Below are positions 1 to 10,651 of a stretch of DNA of 64,000 nt, one piece after another (positions within the stretch are counted from its first letter, which is position 1; each line of letters starts with the position of its first letter). This stretch comes from Austropuccinia psidii (Eukaryota; Basidiomycota; Pucciniomycetes; Pucciniales; Sphaerophragmiaceae), in assembly GCA_023105745.1 (NCBI GenBank), contig JALGQZ010000001.1, positions 49,413,662 to 49,477,661 on the forward strand. The letters run 5' to 3'. The translations under genes and the position numbers were made by a program. The notes beneath the pieces were generated by a model. The model searched no databases. It was not told the origin of the DNA and was given only the letters and a program-made list of their open reading frames with translations.

Positions 1-1988
1 TACAGGATGCAAAATTGCATAGAGCCAAACCTGCAAAAGGAATGCAATATATTGCTTTAAAATCAAGTATAAGTATTGTGATAATAAAAAATGAAGAGTC
101 AAGAGTAAATGTAGACACAGTAGCATAATGCACATGTGTTGGTAAAAATTATCTTCAAACACTTGTACCAGATTGGGGAAATAAACTTATACCAATACAT
201 GGAGTCATGTTTAGTAGCTTAAGTGAAAGCATGAAGCCCCTTGAAAATGTTTAATTAACATTTATTTTCCCACATCCATCACAATTTAGATAAATGAAAC
301 TGGAGCTTGTAGTAATGGAAAACTGTACTACTCACCATTTCATACCTGGAAATTATTACTTATCAGTTCATGGCATGAATATCTCTAACCAAAAATAGAA
401 ATATTTTACCATAGGCAATAATAGAGGACAAAAATTTGGATTCTTGATTAATAAGAAACAAATGACAGTTATAAATATGATAAAACAATGGCAGAGACAC
501 ATCTATTCATAAGTAAACAACTAAAAGAAGGAGAATTCAAAAATTAATTGACAGAAAAATGAAAGAAGGAACGATTGAACTCTTATGTAAATAAAATTTG
601 CTTTTGAAACTGATAAAGAACCACAAGGTTCCATTGTTGGACATGAGCTTGATATTAATCTAAAGGAAGATAAACCTTATCCACCCCTATTAGGAATAAC
701 AGGTTATCCAGCCTCCAAAAGACCTAAAGAAGCCTTAGAGGTACACATCAAAGAATTAATGGACAAACGGTTTTCAGAGAAAGTGGGCCATAATGAAAAG
801 GTAGAAGTAACTATACCAGTCATTATAGCCTGGAACAATAAAAATGACGGATGGTAGGAGAATTTAGAGCTTCAAACACATATACTATCCCCAAAAGATG
901 TCAAATACCTAGGATCCATGAGACATTAGCACAACTTTCAAAAGCTAATTTTATTACAGAAATGGATTCCCTAAAAAGGATTTCACCAAAAGCTTTTAAC
1001 CGAACATTTCAGAAAACTAATATGTATTATAGGTACTGTGGAATATATGAATATATAAGAATGCCATTTGGTTTAAAAAATGTGCTTTCCCATTTCCAAA
1101 GAATGATGAACACTATATTCCCTGAATATTTATAAGAGGAATTGCTGATTATCTACTTTCATCATATTATAATTTGCTCAGAAACTTGGGAAAATCACCT
1201 GACAAGAGTCAAAGGAGTATTACAGAAGACAGTCCAAGTAAATATGAAAATATCATTAATGAAATTTCATTTTTAATAAAGTGAGCTAAAAGCACTAGTA
1301 TATGTAGTATTGAGACTATGTTTAGGCATAGATAAAAATAAATTAATTAATAATGATACTACTTAAACCAATGCCACAACCTATGAAAGAAATTCAATCA
1401 ATCTTGGGACTCTGCATATTACTGGAAAAATAACAAATACTTTGCCAAAATTGCAAAATCTCTGTATAGGCTTTTGTGATTCACAAAAATTCTATGATAT
1501 TACTGAAGAAAAAGTTAAAACATATGAAGAGCTAAAAAAAGAACTCACAAATTCCCCTTTTCTCTTGATGCAATATTGGAAGCTAACTTTTAAGCTATAC
1601 ATAGATGCTTGTCAAGAAGCACTAGGTGCTGCACTACACCACACACAAATCATCAACAATAAGCCTTTTTAAGGACCAATTTGCTTCATTTCAAGACAAA
1701 TCAAGCCAACAGAAGGAATGTATTGAGTAAGCCAAATTTAATCCCTTTTCTTAGTGTGGGCTTTAGAATAATTACACTATTATTGAGATGGGACATTTTT
1801 GATTTTATTACAGACTGTCATGTTTTAAAAGCTTTATTAAACATGAAGACACGAAAAAGAAATATACTTTTATGTTGGATTTCTATCCACAGATATACAG
1901 GAAATATGAATACAGTCCACAAATCTTGAAATATTCATAAGAATGGTGATAGTCTGGCAGATGGCCTCTAGAAAATAAACCTGCAAAC
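1..1988 (+). pseudogene. TE-1 pol, first half (protease, RT, RNase H), decayed
   Basis: Remnant of a Ty3/gypsy polyprotein on the + strand, closely related to the pol of TE-2 but full of stops and small indels. A protease relic lies at about 30-480 (its catalytic triplet has decayed). The RT is recognisable at 840-1140, with MVGEFRA, RIHETLAQLSKANFITEMD and a PFGLKN-type motif. RNase H lies at about 1440-1980. The YIDD active site is lost: the equivalent near 1155-1170 reads FHHI. The 5' end lies before the window. The sequence stops at 1988 inside the end of RNase H and resumes at 12685, because TE-2 has inserted there: the residues on the two sides join as the family's AN-PAWVP. Not expected to make protein. 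Confidence 0.9.
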
Positions 1989-4016
1989 TGTAAGGTTTGA
2001 CTATGAAACAATAAGTAAAAATTACTAATTTATTACTTATTGTACTCTGAATGTCCTTATAAATTGAATAAATAAGATTAAAAATATAATAATAATAAAT
2101 AATTATTATTATTATGGCGTAAAATAATTATATTATTAAATAAATATAATAATATAATTCATATTATGAAAATATAATATAATAAATAAATATATTAATA
2201 TAAAATAATTAATATATTAAAAAGCTCTTTATTATTGTTACCAACAAATAATAAAGGTGTAAAAAATTGTTTTTTATTAATAAAAAACAATTAATAACAA
2301 TAATATTACTAATATTAAAGTTATGAATTAATATAAATACTATTTATATTAATTAAAGAGTTATTAAGAGAGTAATAATAGAGAAATTATTATAATAAGA
2401 GAGAATAACCTACTTTTAACACTTAATATAATAATTTTGAAGTATTTTACGCCAAAAAATATAAATACAACCTTTTCAAATTGTATTTACAATAAAAATA
2501 AAGAAAATTACAAATTATTCTGGATTTTTACGTGGAAATGAGTTTTTAGAGAGATTTTTAACAAAAACAATTAAATAAATGATTTAATCACGTCAAAATA
2601 GATGATTATAGCAAGGTGGTCTTTGGTCTTTAATAATATAATGCTTTTATATATAAAGAATAAAGAAAATTACCTTTTGATTTAATTGATTTAATGTTTT
2701 TGATGCGTCTGAGGGGAAAACAGAGTAAAAAGAGCTCTATTTATAGTAAATACCTCCCTCCTAGAGTCCAACAGGCTTCTAGTAGACGTGTACTGATCAT
2801 ATCCACTGGAATTGATCAATATTTTAAGGTTTGAGGGTGATTACATCATGATCAAACCATATTACATCATTATTACACCATTATTTAGAGTTATCACTAT
2901 AACTCTAAGTGTGATGACATCAGAGGCTTGGCAGAACCCCAAATTTCGTGGATTTTATTAGTTTTAATCATAAACTAATAGTATTCACCAATTTTATCAC
3001 TATTAAGACTGTTAAACTTAATTTAAGGTTTCAGTATGTGATCATAACAGCTCAATTTAAGCTCAAACTTTGATCCTCAATAACTTTTAAGGTTTTCACG
3101 CTACAGCAATTCAGAGAGTGAATTCTGATAGCCTGACATAACCTTATTATGCTGCCAAGAGCTTTTCATTACATCATCAAAACTCTAATTTTGATGATTT
3201 TTCTTGTAACTCATCTTTTCTGTCAAAATTCAATATTTTAAACTTCAAACCTTGATTTCAGGGGGTTATACCCTGAATTTAATAATAAAAATTACATCAT
3301 TCTTCACGAATGAACTAGGAGAATCCAACTGTGTACTTTTTTTTAAGTTTGGACTATTTTCACAACAAAGTGGTCAACAGCTCTGTTGATTTTTATCAAT
3401 ATTTCCTCATAAGTCTTAACCTTGTTTATAATTTGCCAAATAAAGTTCATATCTGTGTTCTTACAGTAATTACGTGGTAACTTTATTTTTGGTTCATCAT
3501 TCTAGCATGTATAGTTTAGAAGATATTAGCTATGATCACTGAATATATGCGTTGACCAAAAAAGTGCATATATTCAGGATAATTCCTTAAGTATTGATTT
3601 TGGGAATTAGCTTATTAATTGTTTTATATGTGGATTTTTGTGGGGAATCCACTGGTACAATTTATTTCACATGTTGTTTCATTAGTTTCTGAGATAAATA
3701 AGGTTTTATGATTTTTATAAGGTATTATACCTTATAATTCCTTAAATATTGACTTTACAGATATGCCATAAAAGTGGTATATGTGTATTTTTCCATGGGG
3801 AATCCAATGGTATAATTTGTTTTACATGTTGATTCATTGGTTTTTAAGTTAAACCAATTTTAGTACCAATTTATGGTATTTTTTGTATATTTGAGTAATT
3901 ATTTTGAATGTATAATTATTCTAATTAATTTTAATATAATTATATTAAAGGTATAATTATTATTAATCTTTTTTGTGACCTTTATTGGGTATGTGGTCAT
4001 ATCTCAAAGGCTCACA
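1989..4016 (-). repeat. TE-2 3' LTR
   Basis: Copy of the 2028-bp LTR, downstream of pol in the sense of the element. The outer end is TGTAAGG and the inner end CTCACA as read on the + strand. It contains AT-rich palindromic stretches such as 2085-2120, and a TATA box (TATAAATA) on the minus strand at 2738-2745, matching the one in the 5' LTR. It would supply polyadenylation signals for the element. Confidence 0.95.
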
Positions 4017-4028
4017 TTCCCTACCACC
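4017..4028 (-). other. TE-2 polypurine tract
   Basis: Read on the minus strand, GGTGGTAGGGAA directly abuts the LTR start TGTGAGCC, preceded by a run of T. The same tract, or the variant GGTGGGAGGGAA, sits at the matching place in TE-1 (14178-14189), TE-3 (16913-16924), TE-7 (33567-33578) and TE-11 (47364-47375). It is the plus-strand DNA primer of lineage A. Confidence 0.85.
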
Positions 4029-4134
4029 AAAAAAGATTGTACCACAATCTGATATATGTGATTAGGGTATCATCCACTGTCCTACCTCTTCAATAGACTT
4101 TTGTTAGTCTTGAAGCTCAATAATGCTTAACTTT

Positions 4135-5706
4135 TTATTTTTCAGGTTTTCTTTCATGTCTGAACCTTCTTAGTAATTTATCAGCATTTGTTATATCTTT
4201 CTCAAGTAGCCATTCATCTTCTTGAGTTGAATTTCTATACCTTACAAGGTATTCCCTTTCTTTTTTGTTTCTTGTCCTTCTTTCTTTAAGGACTTTTACT
4301 ATTCTATTTTCCTCTCCTTCCTCCAAGGGGGGAATTTCAAGTGGGGGTTTATTTCTTAGTGGAAATAATTCCTTGTCACTTGAACTGTAAGGTTTTATCA
4401 GACTTACAGGGAAAGTTGGGTGTTTGTTCATTAGTTCACCTGTGAGTTCTAATTGCACAGCATTGGGTCCATGAAGTGCTTTTATCATAAATGGTCCTGC
4501 AAAGGAATCTTTTAATTTCTTTGGGCCTTTTATGTTATTGAAATTAAGGGTTGATACTAAAACCAAGTCCCCTATTTTGAAGTCAGGTGGCTTATGACTT
4601 TTATCCCATCTTTCTTTTGCATATTTAAAAGAATCTTGCATGCATCTGTTTGCATGGTGTCTTGCTTTGTCAAGCATTATCTTGAAACTGCTTGCTGTTG
4701 GATGTATATCCACCAAGTCCTTTTTGAGGGTATCATAAGGAAGTCTTGGATTCCAACCTTTCTCTAGCATTGCTGGTGTTTTGCCAGTAGAAGAATGGAT
4801 TGATGTCTTATATGCCAGTTCAAGTGCTGGTATTAGTGTACACCAATCATGGGTAAAACCATCAGAATCTTTGAATTCTAGCCCATAAGCACAGAATCTT
4901 CTGATCATATCCTCTAGGGTCTGTATCATTCTTTCTGCTAGACCATCAGTTTGAGGATGATAAGCTGTTGAGAATGATAATTTTGTCCCAAACAAGTTAT
5001 GGAGATTTGTCCATAATGCTGAAGTGAACTTTGGGTCTCTATCACTTGTAATATTTTGGAATAAGCCTGTGTGGCTAATGACTTTATTCCATATCATTAT
5101 GGCTGTATCCATAGCTGTGTCATCTTTATGACATGGTAAGAACATGGGAGTTTTACTGTACCTGTCAACTAATACTAGGCATGCATTATAACTCCTGTCT
5201 CCTCCTGGAGGTAAAGCTGTTACCCAATCCATATGAACTATTTCCCATGGGGATTTTGGTTCTTGGATTTGGATCATCATTCCAAATTTCTTTCCTGTGG
5301 CTCTGTTGGCTTTTTGGCATCTGTCACAGATTTGGCAGTACTCTGCAACATCTTTCTTCCAATTTGGCCACCAAGAGCAGGTTTTCACCCTCTCTAGTGT
5401 CCTATCTTCTGAGAGATGTCCAGATGCAACACTATCATGACACTCATGTAAAATAGTGTTTATTAGTGTTCTGTCTGTTAAGGCCATAACACATGTGTGT
5501 TTTGTTCTATGGTAAAGGATTCCATCAAGGAGGTGGAATCTTCCTTCATCATATGCTTTTTTCCATATTTCATCTAGTTTTGATGAAAGTGATGGGTCTT
5601 TGCAGTCTTTCATTAGAAGTTGGCTTAAGATATGGCAATTTTTGTCTGTCTTATAGCTTTCTTTAACTTGGTTAAAGAATTCTGTGCCAATGTCTGTAAC
5701 ACATAT
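4135..5706 (-). CDS. TE-2 integrase with C-terminal chromodomain
   Basis: C-terminal part of the Gag-Pol polyprotein. It carries the integrase zinc domain (HECHDS...GHLSEDR...CQICDRC, an HHCC module) and the DDE core: Asp in MDWVTALPP, Asp in SDRDPKF, Glu in [13 protein letters not shown] module follows (SFAGPFMIKAL). It ends in a chromodomain-like tail (REYLVRYRN...DEWLLEKDI) that in chromoviruses is thought to guide integration to marked chromatin. The segment is continuous from just after an in-frame TGA at 5707-5709 to its own stop at 4135. The TGA replaces a Gly codon seen in relatives (EGI). No start codon is expected, because the product is released by the protease. Confidence 0.93.
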   Translation of the reverse strand: MCVTDIGTEFFNQVKESYKTDKNCHILSQLLMKDCKDPSLSSKLDEIWKKAYDEGRFHLLDGILYHRTKHTCVMALTDRTLINTILHECHDSVASGHLSEDRTLERVKTCSWWPNWKKDVAEYCQICDRCQKANRATGKKFGMMIQIQEPKSPWEIVHMDWVTALPPGGDRSYNACLVLVDRYSKTPMFLPCHKDDTAMDTAIMIWNKVISHTGLFQNITSDRDPKFTSALWTNLHNLFGTKLSFSTAYHPQTDGLAERMIQTLEDMIRRFCAYGLEFKDSDGFTHDWCTLIPALELAYKTSIHSSTGKTPAMLEKGWNPRLPYDTLKKDLVDIHPTASSFKIMLDKARHHANRCMQDSFKYAKERWDKSHKPPDFKIGDLVLVSTLNFNNIKGPKKLKDSFAGPFMIKALHGPNAVQLELTGELMNKHPTFPVSLIKPYSSSDKELFPLRNKPPLEIPPLEEGEENRIVKVLKERRTRNKKEREYLVRYRNSTQEDEWLLEKDITNADKLLRRFRHERKPEK

Positions 5707-6351
5707 TCATTCTATATGGTGCTCTTCTTGTGGTACCCATGCTGGATTGTCAGGGGTATTTGCTAGAGCCCATCTGCTAAGACCATCTGCATTTTTATGA
5801 ATATTTCCAGATTTATGAACAATAGTCATATTTCCCCTATATTCTTGGATAGCAATTTGCCATCTCAGCATATGTCTATTTGGAGTCTTCATATTTAATA
5901 GTGATTTCACAGCATTACAGTCTGTGATTACATCAAATACTGTGCCATCCAAATAATAATGCAGCTTTTCTAAAGCCCACACTAGGCATAAGCATTCCAT
6001 TTGGCTTGCTCCATACCTTGCTTCTGTTGGCTTTATCTGCCTTGAAATGAAACAAATTGGTCCTTCCACTGGTTTATCATTGATAATTTGTGTTTGGTGA
6101 AGTGCAGCACCCAGTCCTTCTCCACAAGCATCAATGTACAGTTTGAAGGGTAGTTTCCAATCTGGCATTAGAAGAAATGGGGCATTTGTTAAAGAATTTT
6201 TCAATTCTTCATATGCCTTGACTCTTTCTTCTGTCATCTCATAGACTGTTTGTTGGTCACATAGCTTATACAAGGATTTAGCAATCTTTGCAAAGTCCTT
6301 TATATGCTGTCTATAGTAACCAGCAAATCCTAGAAATGATTGCATTTCTTT
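5707..6351 (-). CDS. TE-2 RT connection and RNase H segment
   Basis: Continues pol in the same frame as the flanking segments. It begins after an in-frame TAA at 6352-6354, where relatives have a coding codon in KPxPxxKKEM, with [15 protein letters not shown] (RT connection). RNase H follows: [13 protein letters not shown] holds the first Asp, [13 protein letters not shown] the Glu, [12 protein letters not shown] the next Asp, and NADGLSRW the last. It ends at the TGA near 5707. Both flanking stops are single-base changes, so a full pol would need two readthroughs. The length fits the family. Confidence 0.9.
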   Translation of the reverse strand, partial: KEMQSFLGFAGYYRQHIKDFAKIAKSLYKLCDQQTVYEMTEERVKAYEELKNSLTNAPFLLMPDWKLPFKLYIDACGEGLGAALHQTQIINDKPVEGPICFISRQIKPTEARYGASQMECLCLVWALEKLHYYLDGTVFDVITDCNAVKSLLNMKTPNRHMLRWQIAIQEYRGNMTIVHKSGNIHKNADGLSRWALANTPDNPAWVPQEEHHIE

Positions 6352-7980
6352 TTAAGTTTTAGGCATTGGTTTAAGTAGTACTGCTGCTACTTTATTTTTG
6401 TCTATGCCTAGACTAAGTCCAGATACTACATGTCCTAGGGCTTTCAATTCACTATATGCAAAATGACACTTTTTCAATGAAATTTTCATATTTACTTGGA
6501 CTATTTTCTGTAGTACCCTTTCTAGTCTTGTCAGGTGATTTTCCCAAGTTTCTGAGCAAACTATGATATCATCAATGTAGATTATTAACCATCCTTCTGA
6601 TAATTCTTCAGGAAATATGGTATTCATCATTCTTTGATAATGGGAAGGTGCATTTTTTATCCCAAATGGTATTCTTAAGTATTCAAAAATTCCACAATGG
6701 ACTATTATTCTTAGTAGTTTCTTGGCATTGTCTGTTAAGACATTTTGATGAAAACCCTTAAGAGCATCCATAGCTGTGATGAACTTAGCTTGTGACAATT
6801 GGGTCAATGTCTCATGGATTCTGGGTATTGGATATCTGTCTGGAATGGTATAGGTATTCAGGGCTCTGAAGTCTCCTACCATCCTTGATTTTCCATTATG
6901 CCAAGTTATAATGACAATTGTAGTAACTTCTACTTGCTCATTATGTCCAACCTTTCTTAATACTCCAAGGTCCATTAATTCTTTAATGTGCACCTCTAGG
7001 GCTTCTCTAGCTCTTGGACTGGCTGGATAAGCAGGTCTTCTTAATAAAGGTGGGTAAGGTTTTTCTACATTAAGAATTATATCCACTTCATGTCCAATTA
7101 TGGCACCTAGTGGCTCTTTGTCAGTTGCAAAGGCATTTTTATACTTAAATAAGAGGTCAATCAATTTTTCTTTCATTTTTTCTGTTAATTCTTGATTGAA
7201 TTCTGCCTCTTTGAGTTGTTCAGATATAAAAAGTTCTTTTTCGGGAATTTTTTCCTCATTCTTAATAACTGTGATTTGTTTTTTGTTATTTAAGAATCCA
7301 AACTTTTGTCTTTTATTATCCCCTATGGTAAAATATCTATCCTTTTGGTTGGAGATATCTATACCATAGATTGATAAGTAGTCATTTCCAAGTATGAAAT
7401 GATTACTAGTACAGTTGTCCATTACTACAAACTCTACTTTGATTCTGACACATTGTGAGGGATGAGGAAAAATTAGTGTTAAATCAATTATTCCAAGGGG
7501 CTTCATGCTCTCACTTGCACTACTAAATTTGACACCTTGTATTGGCATAAGTTTTTCTTGCCAGTCTGGGACAATGGTTTTTAAATAATTTCTGCCAACA
7601 CAGGTGCAATATGCTCCTGTATCTAAGTTAACCTTTCCTTCTTGGTTATCAACCATAACAATACTAATACTTGATTTTCCAGCTGTATATCCCATTCCTC
7701 TTGCAGGTTTGGTTCTATACATTTTGGCATCTTGTATGTTTGTCAGATTTGTGTCAGATGTTCCAACTTGTGGCAAGTTTGAGTTAACATCCAGTACTTC
7801 ATAAATTATATCAATATTATTAATTTGTGAATTAATTATATTGATTTCATCACTTTCAGAGCTTTCTGATTCTTCTGTCTCTTTTTCAGAGTCAGATTCT
7901 TCTTCTTTGTCATTGTGGTTTTCTGTTTCCACAATTTCATTAATCTTTGCTTTTTTAAGGCAATTATTGGCTGGTGTCCA
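6352..7980 (-). CDS. TE-2 protease and reverse transcriptase
   Basis: Aspartic protease with the active-site triplet in VNLDTGAYCTCVG (near 7625), then a linker, then RT. RT motifs are intact: RRPAYPASPRA, KSRMVGDFRALNTY, FITAMDALKGFHQN, FGIKNAPSHYQRM and the catalytic YIDD in WLIIYIDDIIVC (near 6570). It shares one frame with gag in relatives (TE-11 has gag and protease as one uninterrupted reading frame), so the frame change here at the zinc knuckle is a mutation, not a programmed shift. It ends at an in-frame TAA at 6352. Confidence 0.94.
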   Translation of the reverse strand, partial: WTPANNCLKKAKINEIVETENHNDKEEESDSEKETEESESSESDEINIINSQINNIDIIYEVLDVNSNLPQVGTSDTNLTNIQDAKMYRTKPARGMGYTAGKSSISIVMVDNQEGKVNLDTGAYCTCVGRNYLKTIVPDWQEKLMPIQGVKFSSASESMKPLGIIDLTLIFPHPSQCVRIKVEFVVMDNCTSNHFILGNDYLSIYGIDISNQKDRYFTIGDNKRQKFGFLNNKKQITVIKNEEKIPEKELFISEQLKEAEFNQELTEKMKEKLIDLLFKYKNAFATDKEPLGAIIGHEVDIILNVEKPYPPLLRRPAYPASPRAREALEVHIKELMDLGVLRKVGHNEQVEVTTIVIITWHNGKSRMVGDFRALNTYTIPDRYPIPRIHETLTQLSQAKFITAMDALKGFHQNVLTDNAKKLLRIIVHCGIFEYLRIPFGIKNAPSHYQRMMNTIFPEELSEGWLIIYIDDIIVCSETWENHLTRLERVLQKIVQVNMKISLKKCHFAYSELKALGHVVSGLSLGIDKNKVAAVLLKPMPKT

Positions 7981-9238
7981 ATACCTCCACATTTATGGCA
8001 TTTTCTTTGCTCATTATTGTTGGATGTATTGGGTTTGAAGGATTCTTTTGATTTATCTTTCTTGATAAATGGTTTATTTGGGCTTTTAATGTCCAATTTT
8101 TTCCAAGTCCTGCCAATTTTTGTCCTTGTCACTATATCTTCTAGTGCATTTATATACTCTTCTGTGGAGCATGGTTCTATACACCTGCTTCTTAGGGCAT
8201 GTTCTAGTTCCCCTCCACATTTTTTAAGTATTTTCATATGCACCATCTTCTGTGACATTTCTGGGTACAGTGCATTAAGCCTTTCAACTTGTTTTAGGAA
8301 CCAAGTTAAAGGTTTATCTTTCTCTGGGTCAAAGAAAGAGTTTTCAAATGCATTTTCTATCTTATACCTCCAGGCATCATTTGCCCACTTGGTGATTATT
8401 TCTTGTTTCCACCAAGACCAGGTATTTTTACCATTTGTTTGTCTTATGCCATAATACCATCTTTTTGCAGATTTCTCAAACAAAGAATGTAATCTTGCAG
8501 TGATTAATTCAGCTGGTATGGCATAATCTTCTTGTAACATGTCAATTGTTTTAATGAATGACATGTGGTCATATTCACCTTCTCCTGTGAATGTTGGCCA
8601 TTCTTTCAGTTGAGGTGCTTCTTTCATTAAGACTTGGTTATTATCTTGGTGACTCAAGTCTGTTATGAAAGGATTTGACAATTCCTCTTTTGTTTTAATA
8701 GGGCTTCTTATATGAGAAAATGGTGTTGATAACTTTGGCATATTTAAATTAGCCTCATTAATTTTATCCATTTTTTCTGTAATAAGCCTTATTTCACTTT
8801 GAATATCATCTTTCAGATGCATTCTTGCTTCATCACTTTTTTCCACATGGTCCAAAAGTAATTTTTGGTGTGATGAAGTCTTTTCTTCAAATTTTTCTAC
8901 AGAAATACTTAATTTATTTAATTTTTCTGTAAGATTGTCAATACTCACATCATAATTGATTGTCAAAGTCTTATCTTTGATATCTTTTATGTATTTATAC
9001 AATTCTTGTTGTCCTTGTATTAATTTTTGAGTATTGTCAATTAAATTTTTTGGTTTATTATTTTCAACAATAAACTTAATGTTGTCAATTTCTTTCTTGT
9101 TTTGTACAACAATTTTTGTTAAAGAAGATAAATTGTTATTTATTTCTTTTAGTGATAATAAACTGTCTTTAATTTCTTTTAGAGGTAATATACTATTTTT
9201 AATTTCTGTTAAAGTATTTACAACATCTTTGGACAAGG
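7970..9238 (-). CDS. TE-2 Gag: coiled coil, capsid, zinc knuckle (broken)
   Basis: Structural protein of the virus-like particle. After the ORF1 stop the gag frame has a long Ile/Leu/Lys-rich heptad region (about 8750-9230), probably coiled coil. A retrotransposon capsid domain follows (LKEWPTFTGEGEYDHMSFIKTIDML to EEYINALEDIVTRT, about 8100-8620), then a zinc knuckle starting CHKCGGIGH. The last Cys falls in another frame, so about one base has been lost near 7975-7985. No Met lies between the ORF1 stop and the coiled coil. The gag frame also stays open upstream to an ATG at 9932 in this copy, but not in TE-3 or TE-11, so the true start is uncertain (see ORF1). Confidence 0.85.
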
Positions 9239-10156
9239 TTATTTCTTTGGGAAATGAGGTTGTCTCATTCTTTGCTCTTCCTTGTCCTTGAATTTCATCA
9301 AGGTTCTGGCCATGTTGAAAACATTGTCCATGGCATCCTTTTGGATTCTTGGGATTCTGTAGCTTGGGGAATATGGTTTCCTCCAATGCTTTTTCTTGTT
9401 CTTCTTCCCTTCTTGGGGAAGTGGGTTGGCTTGAGGCTTGCTGGTAGAAGCTACTGGGGCTTCTTCCTTGGTTGCCTCCCTCTTTTTGGCATGATAATCC
9501 TTGATTTTTTTGATTTGAGGTTTGGATGACAGTGGATTCCATCCATTGGAGTATCTCACTATCTCCTCCTCTTTGAGGAACTTTTTCAGGATGTGCCAGG
9601 AGTTCATCACTCCTTGGTGTATTTGAGGCAGCATTTCCCAGTCTTTGTCCTTGTATACTGTGTAATACTGCTTGTACTGGCTCATGTAGATGTCTATTTG
9701 AGCCCTCTGAATGTGATTTGTACCTGTTTGAGTTACTCATACTTAGTTCCAATTCAGGCTCAGATATCATGGGCATTTCTGGGACTTGCCTTTGGGATAA
9801 GGCACTTCCTTGTGTGGATTCTGTTCCACTGGGGATATTGCCCTTTCTTTTCCCTTTTGAGGGATCAATTCTACTTCTGAGTCCAGCTCCATCTGATTGG
9901 ATGGAGTATTGGGAACCTCTTCTGGTAGTCATAACTAAAGAATAAGAAAAAATAAAAGTTTTTTAGAATAAAATTCTTTTATGGCAATTTAAAAAGAGGT
10001 GCTCACCTTCAGAGTCTTGAATGGTGGGCCCTGGAAAGTCTAATTTCTTAGCTTTCTTTCTTTTGGTGATAACTGGTGTTGGAGAACTTTGACAAGTTTC
10101 TTCCACCAATCTCTCAACAGTAGCTTGGTTGTCTTCTGTTGGGTTATCTTCAAACA
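9239..10156 (-). CDS. TE-2 ORF1: spliced gene in a frame overlapping gag
   Basis: Three exons inferred: 10156-10007, 9921-9790 and 9723-9239. The frame is one base away from gag. Phases agree at both junctions. A conserved Met (SNQMELD, at 9892) is a possible start giving about 195 aa. Upstream exon 10156-10007 has no Met and is preceded by a good acceptor (TTTTTTAG), so an earlier exon may supply the start. Conserved blocks: NHIQRAQIDIY, WEMLPQ, MNSW, GWNPLS, then DNVFNMARTLM near the C-terminus and a shared stop. The same blocks in TE-3, TE-7 and TE-11 are better conserved than the overlapping gag frame. Function unknown; by position a matrix-like or accessory Gag N-terminus is possible. 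Alternative view: the frame is a relic and gag from 9932 is real. Confidence 0.62.
9724..9789 (-). other. Inferred intron 2 of TE-2 ORF1 (66 nt, GC-AG)
   Basis: The donor reads AAAG then GCAAGT, the usual form of rare GC-AG donors; the acceptor is AAACAG then GTAC. TE-3 has a 66-nt intron (20553-20488, donor GTTAGC) and TE-11 a 63-nt intron (63457-63395, donor GTCTGT) at the same codon. TE-3 has CTGAC and TE-11 CTAAT as branch-site candidates. In all three, removal joins the same frame with the split codon after its first base. In the TE-2 copy the unspliced ORF1 frame meets a TGA inside this segment. Confidence 0.6.
9922..10006 (-). other. Inferred intron 1 of TE-2 ORF1 (85 nt)
   Basis: Donor GAAG then GTGAGC, acceptor ACCAG then AAGAGG. 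The corresponding TE-11 intron is 63654-63590 (65 nt, donor GTGTGT, acceptor ACCAG). Both leave one base of the split codon on the left and join to the conserved second exon in the ORF1 frame. A second acceptor (TTCTTTAG at 9935) would instead join in the gag frame just before the ATG at 9932. Confidence 0.5.
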
Positions 10157-10631
10157 CTAAAAAAGACAAATAAATATAAGTCTTTTTATAAGAAGTGTTA
10201 TTTTTGGCAATTTTCGACGTAGAAATTGCTTTTATATCTTAAAAAAATGAAATAAATAAAGAAATGAATAAAAATGAATAAAAATAACTTTTTTTATTGG
10301 TTTTTAATATTTTTTAATATTTTTTATGTATATTTTTATTTTTAAAGAATAAAATAAAAAATGAATATGATTCTTATAAAATTAAATTATAATAAAAATT
10401 ATTTTTAATTTATAAATTATCTTTTTTAATCACTAGAGTCACTCAAAGAAAGTTCTTGCAAGTCTAAGGATGTGAAAAACCACGTGTAAGACAGTACAAT
10501 TGCTTTCCAAATGCCTCAATAGCTTTTAAAATCAATAAAATATAAAATTATTATATAATTTTATGATTATAAATATAATTTATTATTGGATAAACCCAAT
10601 TAGAATCTTTTTAAAGGTCTTTTAAGTAAAT
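10157..10631 (-). other. TE-2 leader between primer-binding site and ORF1
   Basis: AT-rich 5' untranslated stretch with no sustained reading frame. A block at 10430-10490 (minus strand: TTTTTCACATC...CTTTGAGT...ACTCTAG) is shared with TE-3 (about 21120-21180), and its last part with the window end in TE-11 (63965-64000). It could be a noncoding first exon or a packaging or structural element. No start codon for ORF1 could be fixed here. Confidence 0.5.
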
Positions 10632-10649
10632 ATCACGGCCAGGCCCCCA
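10632..10649 (-). other. TE-2 primer-binding site
   Basis: Minus strand TGGGGGCCTGGCCGTGAT, two bases inside the 5' LTR end. TE-3 has the same block with one change (21375-21392). The TGG start and the position fit a tRNA primer with a CCA end. I could not assign the tRNA. Confidence 0.7.
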
Positions 10650-10651
10650 AA

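Noticed and set aside
2080..2300. AT palindromes in the TE-2 LTR as replication or hairpin signals
   Set aside because: Low-complexity AAT/ATT repeats with no specific conserved structure that I could establish.
7915..8454. 179-residue open frame on the + strand opposite gag
   Set aside because: Lies wholly antisense to the well-supported TE-2 gag, has no domain, and is hydrophobic as expected from antisense of Lys/Asn-rich coding.
8960..9300. 85-residue and 91-residue + strand frames
   Set aside because: Antisense shadows of gag and ORF1.
10632..10649. A tRNA gene next to the LTR
   Set aside because: Only an 18-bp primer-binding site; no cloverleaf around it.
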